This document shows, piece after piece, positions 59,744-64,000 of a stretch of 64,000 nucleotides of DNA. Position 1 is the first letter of the stretch. Each line of letters begins with the position of its first letter. Made by a program: the position numbers and the translations under genes. The notes under the pieces are model-generated. The model saw nothing but the letters and a program-made list of their open reading frames with translations, was not told the origin of the DNA and ran no database searches. The stretch is taken from assembly GCA_002730525.1 (NCBI GenBank), contig PCAK01000005.1:84684-148683 (forward strand), written 5' to 3'. Source of the stretch: Acidobacteriota bacterium. GTDB lineage: Bacteria > Acidobacteriota > Vicinamibacteria > Vicinamibacterales > UBA823.

Positions 59744-60556
59744 ATGCGTGCACGCACCTGGCTCGTCTCCTGCCTAGTGATCGCGGTCGCGCTCTTCAGC
59801 GCCGCGTCCGCCCAGGCGCAGTTCGGGGCCCCACAACCCGCTGTCGGTGAGGTCTACCGCGTCGAACTCTTCGGCGGATTGTGGAATCCCACCCCGGAGA
59901 TCACGATTTCGAGCGCGCAGCTGGGCATCGCGGGGTCAGACATCGACATCGTCGCGGATCTCGGAGTCCTGCAGAAACGGTTTTTCGAGTTCCGGGCCGT
60001 CTTGCGGCCGGCGCGCAAGCACAAGTTCCGGATCCACTACGTACCAATCACCTACGACCCGGTCCCCGCGGAAGCAACGCTTGACCGGTCACTGGTCTTC
60101 AACGGCATCCGGTACGACATCGGCATCCCGGTCACGACCACGGCCCGGTGGGACACCTGGCGCTTCGGCTACGAGTACGACTTTGTCTACCGCGAGCGCT
60201 TCTTCGCCGGACTGATTCTCGAGGCCAAGTACACCAAGGTCGAGGTCACGCTCGACAGCCCGTTCGCCGCGGAGTTCATCCGGGCGCGGGCGGCGGTCGG
60301 CGGAATCGTGCGGGCCTACCCCGCCCGAAACTGGGCCCTCACGTTCGAGTTCACGGGCTTCAAGCTTCCGGAGAGCGTCGACGAGAACTATCGCGGCGAG
60401 TACATCGACATCGATGTCTACACCACGTTGAACTTCACCGACAACGTCGGGTTCCAGTTCGGCTACCGGTCACTCGACTTGATCTATCGGATCAGCCAGG
60501 ACACAGGGAACGTCAGGCTGAAGGGCTTCTACTACGGCGGCGTGGCGAGGTTCTAG
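59744..60556 (+). CDS. Outer-membrane beta-barrel protein
   Basis: 270 residues from the ATG at 59744 (MRARTWLVSCLVIAVALFSAASAQAQ), with a clear signal peptide. The mature part is amphipathic beta-strands: EVYRVELFGGLWNPTPEITISS, RFFEFRAVLRPARKHKFRIHYVPI, WDTWRFGYEYDFVYRERFFAGLILEAKYTKVEVTL, and a final GFYYGGVARF. The TYR/PHE-rich strand ends and a C-terminal Phe fit an outer-membrane barrel of eight to ten strands. The role is unknown. The stop overlaps that of the aminotransferase on the opposite strand by two bases. Upstream, the palindrome GTTGGCCAAC (59608-59617) may be a regulator site. Confidence 0.7.
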   Translation: MRARTWLVSCLVIAVALFSAASAQAQFGAPQPAVGEVYRVELFGGLWNPTPEITISSAQLGIAGSDIDIVADLGVLQKRFFEFRAVLRPARKHKFRIHYVPITYDPVPAEATLDRSLVFNGIRYDIGIPVTTTARWDTWRFGYEYDFVYRERFFAGLILEAKYTKVEVTLDSPFAAEFIRARAAVGGIVRAYPARNWALTFEFTGFKLPESVDENYRGEYIDIDVYTTLNFTDNVGFQFGYRSLDLIYRISQDTGNVRLKGFYYGGVARF

Positions 60557-61728
60557 CTGGTGGCTTGTACGCCGAACTTGGCGAGGCGGCGATCGGCTTC
60601 CTGGAGTGTCGCATCCTGCTTGCAGAAGCAGAACCGTAGCTTCGTGCGGCCGAGGTCGGCGTTCCGGTAGAAGCTGCTCCCCGGCACCGCTGCCACGCCG
60701 ACCTCTCGCACCAGCGTGCGTGCGAACTCGACGTCGTCGGTGACGTCGAACGCGGCGAGATCGGTCATGACATAGTAGGCGCCCGACGGGCGGTAGCAGA
60801 CGAACTGGTGCCGTTCGAGAATCTCGAGCAGCAGGTTGCGGCGTCGCTCGTAGCCGGCCGCCAGGTCCCGGTAGTAGGACTCGGGCGAACCCAGGGCCGC
60901 CGCGCCGGCGGCCTGAAGCGGCGCGGCCGCCCCCACCGTCAAGAAGTCGTGCACCTTGCGGATCGCTCCGGTCAGGGCGGCCGGCGCGATCGTCCAGCCC
61001 ACCCGCCACCCCGTCACGCTGAACGTCTTCGACAGACTGTTGATCGTCACCGTGCGGTCAGCCATGCCGTCAATCGCCACCATCGGCACGTGCCGGACGC
61101 CGTCGTAGATGATGTGCTCGTAGATCTCGTCGGTCACCGCCAAGACGTCCCAGTGCTGACAGAGCCGCGCGATCGTCTCGAGTTCGTCCGGCGTGAAGAC
61201 CTTGCCGGTCGGGTTGTTCGGGCTATTGATGATGACCGCCCGGGTCTTGTCATTGAAGGCCGCGGCCAACTCGTCGGGATCGAACGTCCAATCTGGCTCG
61301 CGCAGCGTCACGTAGCGCGGCACGGCGTCGGACAGGATCGCGTCGGGTCCGTAGTTCTCGTAGAACGGCTCGAAGACGATGACCTCGTCGCCCGGGTCGA
61401 CGCTGGCCAGCAGCGTCGTGATCATCGCCTCGGTCGACCCGCAGCAGACCGTGACCTGCTCGTCAGCATCGACCGGCACGCCGTAGCGCCGCGTGAACTC
61501 CCGCGCCACCGCCTCCCTGAGTGGTGCCGCGCCCCAGGTCACCGCGTACTGGTTGATGTCGTCCTGGATCGCCTCGTACGCCGCCGCCTTGATCGCATCG
61601 GGGGCGGGAAAATCCGGGAATCCCTGCGAGAGATTAACGCCGCCGTGCTCGTGCGACAGGCGGGTCATCTCGCGGATGACCGACTCGGTGAAACGCTCCG
61701 CCTTCTTCGATCCCGACGGCCGCCTCAT
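60553..61728 (-). CDS. Class I/II pyridoxal-phosphate aminotransferase
   Basis: 391 residues of fold type I. The PLP lysine is in INSLSKTFSVTGWRVGW, and the phosphate-binding segment NSPNNPTGKVF and PFYENYGPDAIL are characteristic of the aspartate/kynurenine/methionine aminotransferase group. The first residues (LSHEHGGVNLSQGFPDFPAP) resemble the YbdL/kynurenine branch. It transfers an amino group to a keto acid. The gene is coupled by 4 bp to a coiled-coil/GAF gene upstream. Confidence 0.9.
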   Translation of the reverse strand: MRRPSGSKKAERFTESVIREMTRLSHEHGGVNLSQGFPDFPAPDAIKAAAYEAIQDDINQYAVTWGAAPLREAVAREFTRRYGVPVDADEQVTVCCGSTEAMITTLLASVDPGDEVIVFEPFYENYGPDAILSDAVPRYVTLREPDWTFDPDELAAAFNDKTRAVIINSPNNPTGKVFTPDELETIARLCQHWDVLAVTDEIYEHIIYDGVRHVPMVAIDGMADRTVTINSLSKTFSVTGWRVGWTIAPAALTGAIRKVHDFLTVGAAAPLQAAGAAALGSPESYYRDLAAGYERRRNLLLEILERHQFVCYRPSGAYYVMTDLAAFDVTDDVEFARTLVREVGVAAVPGSSFYRNADLGRTKLRFCFCKQDATLQEADRRLAKFGVQATS

Positions 61729-63212
61729 GAAGATCCGCTCGACTCGCCGCCCAGGAGCCTCGCGTCACCGTCGGCCAGCGTGCGTACCACTTCGTCGGCG
61801 AAGACGTCGTCACGCCTGGCCAGAGAGGCCGGCACGCGGGCCTCGAACAACTCACGGGCGTGGGCGATCTCATCGCGCAGGCGCTCGGCTAGATCACCAT
61901 GCTCGCGCCCCGCGCGCACCACCTCCTCGTTGTAGAGCTTGACCTCCGACACCATCAGGCGCGCGTAACGCCGCGCCGCTTCGATCTGCGAATTCGCGCC
62001 GTCGCTCGCGGACCCGACATCGGTCTCGGCCGCCACGTCGTCCACCGAGGCGCCGATCAGTTCGACCAGGCGCGCCGCCGTCATCGACTCAGCGCAGCGC
62101 GATGCGTGGGCCGTCAGCAGCTCGACCGCCTCGACCCACCCGGTCGCGGCGTCGCGATCGCGGCTCCCGCCGTCGTCGGCGTAGACCGCGGCCACGGAGC
62201 GGCCGCCGACCACGAGCGGCACGGCGACTGCCGCGCGTCCCTCCGGGAGCTGCGCGAATGCGGGCAGCGTCTCGGCAGGCGCGGGGTCCGTATGCCCGTT
62301 CGACGCCCACGATATGGATTCACCGCCGGCGATCGCCGCCCCGAGGATGCCGCTGGTCTCGTCATCGAGCTTCAGGCGTCGCGGATCGGCCACACTCTCG
62401 CCGAAGCCGTCGGCACCCCAGCCCTGCAATCGGCCATCGACGTCGACGACGAGCGCCGCCCGCGCGACGTCGGCTCCGACCGCCGCTAGCAGGACGTCGA
62501 GCAACGCACTTAGCGACGACGCGCCGTCGAGGCGTCGCAGGGCGTCGAGGCCGCGACGCCGAACTGTCTGCGCACTCGGCCCGCTTCCGGCTTCGCCGGC
62601 CTCGCTCCCGCTGGCCTCCGCCCACATCGGCGAAACGTCCGAGGAATCCGACGAGTCCACCGCCCCCGCCGCCTCGACAGCCTCGGCCACGCGCCGGTCG
62701 GTCTCCTCCTGGCTCTGGGCTGTCGCGCGCTCGAGTGCCACGTCATGCTGCGCCTTCAGCCGCGCCACCTCGGCCTCAAGATGTCGCTCCGCCGCGACGC
62801 GGCTCACCTCGATCTGGCGCTCGAGCACCTGCTTCGCCTCCGCTCGGGCCGCGGCCACCGCCGATTCGACATCACCCGACGTTGGCTCGGTCCGGGCCGC
62901 GTCCGCACGGCGCGCCGACTCGGCGCGCGCCGCGCTCAACTCTTCGCCCAGCTTGGCCTCGGCCTCGACCCGCCCCGCCGTGCGTTCCGACGCCAGCTTC
63001 GGTTCCAACTCGGCCTTCACCGCGGCAACGGCCGCCTCGATCTTGTGCTCTGCCTCTGACTGGTGCGTCGCGACCGCATGAGCCAGCCGCTGCTCGCCTT
63101 CGGTGCGGGTCCGCTCGACCGCCGCCGCCACCTCGGCATCGAACCTCTCGCGGAGCTGGCGTGTCAGCGTCTCGGTCGCTTCACGAATCTGATCGTCCAA
63201 TGACCTGGCCAC
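61725..63212 (-). CDS. Coiled-coil protein with GAF-like domain
   Basis: 495 residues without a signal peptide. The first 200 residues form a long Ala/Glu/Arg-rich coiled coil. A GAF-like domain spans about 225-390 (LDALRRLDGASSLSALLDVLLAAVGADVARAALVVDVDGRLQGWGADGFGES, RAAVAVPLVVGGRSVAAVYADDG). The C-terminus ARRYARLMVSEVKLYNEEVVRAGREHGDLAERL is another helical stretch. GAF domains sense small ligands, but none is suggested here. It is coupled to the aminotransferase. A cytosolic signalling scaffold is possible, unproven. Confidence 0.65.
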   Translation of the reverse strand: MARSLDDQIREATETLTRQLRERFDAEVAAAVERTRTEGEQRLAHAVATHQSEAEHKIEAAVAAVKAELEPKLASERTAGRVEAEAKLGEELSAARAESARRADAARTEPTSGDVESAVAAARAEAKQVLERQIEVSRVAAERHLEAEVARLKAQHDVALERATAQSQEETDRRVAEAVEAAGAVDSSDSSDVSPMWAEASGSEAGEAGSGPSAQTVRRRGLDALRRLDGASSLSALLDVLLAAVGADVARAALVVDVDGRLQGWGADGFGESVADPRRLKLDDETSGILGAAIAGGESISWASNGHTDPAPAETLPAFAQLPEGRAAVAVPLVVGGRSVAAVYADDGGSRDRDAATGWVEAVELLTAHASRCAESMTAARLVELIGASVDDVAAETDVGSASDGANSQIEAARRYARLMVSEVKLYNEEVVRAGREHGDLAERLRDEIAHARELFEARVPASLARRDDVFADEVVRTLADGDARLLGGESSGSS

Positions 63213-63309
63213 TCATTCACTTCCGCCGACCGGCAAGCCGCCATTATACGGGATCGCAGACGACCTCGCGGCGACAGTGATTCCGAACAAGTCTCACGGA
63301 CTCAGTCAC

Positions 63310-63339
63310 TTGACCCGTGGTGACCCGCAACGCTACAAT
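63310..63339 (+). promoter_or_regulatory. Promoter of the tmRNA gene
   Basis: TTGACC (63310-63315), an 18-bp spacer and TACAAT (63334-63339) form a sigma-70-like promoter. The mature tmRNA begins 48 bp later, so the 5' leader would be removed by RNase P. Confidence 0.8.
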
Positions 63340-63386
63340 GCAAGACTGGGCGTGGCCGCGGGTCGCGTGCGCGTCGTTTCACCATC

Positions 63387-63739
63387 GGGGGCGATACGGC
63401 TTCGACGGAGGTATGAAACCGCGGGATGCATGCCGAGCACCATCGACTCGTAAATCCGATGGAACACAACCATAACTGCGAACGAGCAGCTACCACTCGC
63501 CGCCTAAGGGCGACGACGTTCACCCCGTTCTAGCCTGCGAGGCGGGACTGAATGTCATTTCAGCAGGCTGGTCGTGCCGTGCCGTACCGACGCGGAACGA
63601 CGAGACGGTTTCGGGACTAGCCAGTAGCGGTTTGGGCGGCTCTTCTACGCCGCTGGCGAAACTTCAAGGGCCGACACGCATGTAGAGTCTCACGGGCACG
63701 TACTTTCGGACGCGGGTTCGACTCCCGCCGCCTCCACCA
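63387..63739 (+). ncRNA. ssrA: Transfer-messenger RNA (tmRNA)
   Basis: 353 nt. The 5' end GGGGGCG pairs with the 3' CGCCTCC, followed by ACCA (CCA at 63737-63739). The T-arm GCGGGTTCGACTCCCGC is near the end. The reading frame GCG AAC GAG ... GCC GCC TAA (63478-63507) encodes a tag ANEQLPLAA, ending in the LAA degradation signal. tmRNA rescues stalled ribosomes with SmpB. Pseudoknots are expected in the middle. It is directly followed by an intrinsic terminator. Confidence 0.95.
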
Positions 63740-63743
63740 TTTT

Positions 63744-63768
63744 GCCCCTGTGTTTACAGGGGCTTTTT
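63744..63768 (+). terminator. Intrinsic terminator of tmRNA
   Basis: GCCCCTGT (63744-63751) and ACAGGGGC (63756-63763) pair perfectly around GTTT, followed by five T residues. Its T-run overlaps the stop codon of the integrase remnant on the other strand. Confidence 0.92.
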
Positions 63769-63943
63769 CATTTGCCCGCGCCCGTCTCCAGTATGTCTCC
63801 AAATCCAGCGAGATTTTTCGGCTGATCGAGCAGTCTGATCGCGCTCTCGATGGCCGCAGGACTGAGGTGCATGTAGCGCTGCGTTGTCGAGAGATCCTGG
63901 TGCCCGGCCAGCTCCTGGATGGCCCTGTGACCTGCCCCCAATG
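63768..63943 (-). pseudogene. Truncated tyrosine recombinase (integrase) C-terminus
   Basis: On the minus strand a frame reads GHRAIQELAGHQDLSTTQRYMHLSPAAIESAIRLLDQPKNLAGFGDILETGAGK and stops at 63768. AGHQDLSTTQRYMHLS is the conserved C-terminal box of phage-type integrases, with the nucleophile Tyr in QRYMH. The region encoding the catalytic Arg and N-terminal part is not present: upstream sequence (after 63944) is unrelated. It abuts ssrA, a frequent integration site. Confidence 0.75.
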
Positions 63944-64000
63944 ATGGTCCACTTATTATGAGAGAGATCGGGTTAGATTTCCCCTCTCATCAGCCAGCCC
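63944..64000. other. Unexplained sequence, possible insertion-sequence end
   Basis: The last 57 bp break the integrase frame and contain GGTCCACTTATTA and TGAGAGAG motifs. Several IS21-type ends carry GGTCCACTT. The window ends before a transposase can be seen, so this is only a suggestion. Confidence 0.3.

Overview
The window is high-GC bacterial chromosome, densely coded on both strands with many 1-4 bp start/stop overlaps. Several features suggest an Acidobacteriota genome, probably near Vicinamibacteria: outer-membrane biogenesis genes (lpxB, several beta-barrels), M16/M28 peptidases, a GatCA amidotransferase and an AMMECR1/MEMO pair. This placement is inferred from gene content only; no 16S gene is present. 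Most of the window is core chromosome. The one clear accessory edge is at the far right, where an integrase remnant abuts the tmRNA gene.

Layout. 1-7.2 kb: ATP-grasp ligase; a minus-strand cluster of cytochrome c/beta-barrel, cupredoxin and ferritin-VIT (MbfA-like) genes; a type I ABC exporter divergent from dinB. 7.3-17.9 kb: M28 peptidase, YqgE, queG, aconitase, site-2 protease, then a secreted matrixin operon downstream of lpxB. 18-26.5 kb: paired M16 peptidases, beta-barrel, K+/H+ exchange-related protein, S1/P1-nuclease-like protein, endonuclease IV, AMMECR1 and MEMO. 26.6-33.5 kb: PHP hydrolase, yggT, gatCA, an rpoZ-like omega subunit with two membrane proteins, glycosyltransferase, dnaK. 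33.6-39.1 kb: ymdB-xseA-xseB-ispA-[156-bp inverted-repeat element]-tlyA-nadK. 39.3-46.7 kb: mltG-ruvX, a phosphodiesterase-family lipoprotein, a damaged EnvC-like gene, an S41 protease with an altered catalytic site, and an outer-membrane protein.

46.8-55.9 kb is a translation and cell-division block: tRNA-Val, thrS, infC (apparent ATC start), rpmI, rplT, pheS, pheT (lacking the usual tRNA-binding domain), zapB-like, zapA, probable 6S RNA, thiL and a 3D-domain protein. 56-63.2 kb: a heterodimeric ABC exporter pair, a beta-barrel, an aminotransferase and a GAF/coiled-coil protein. 63.3-64 kb: tmRNA with promoter and terminator, then a truncated tyrosine recombinase and a possible insertion-sequence end.

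The most notable non-coding structure is a set of short GTAG-tailed hairpins (REP-like), all in gaps between convergent genes. Others are the 156-bp MITE-like element next to tlyA, and a dnaK promoter with a perfect palindrome inside its -35/-10 spacer and a second, HspR-like inverted repeat upstream. I found no CRISPR array, rRNA operon or intact transposase.
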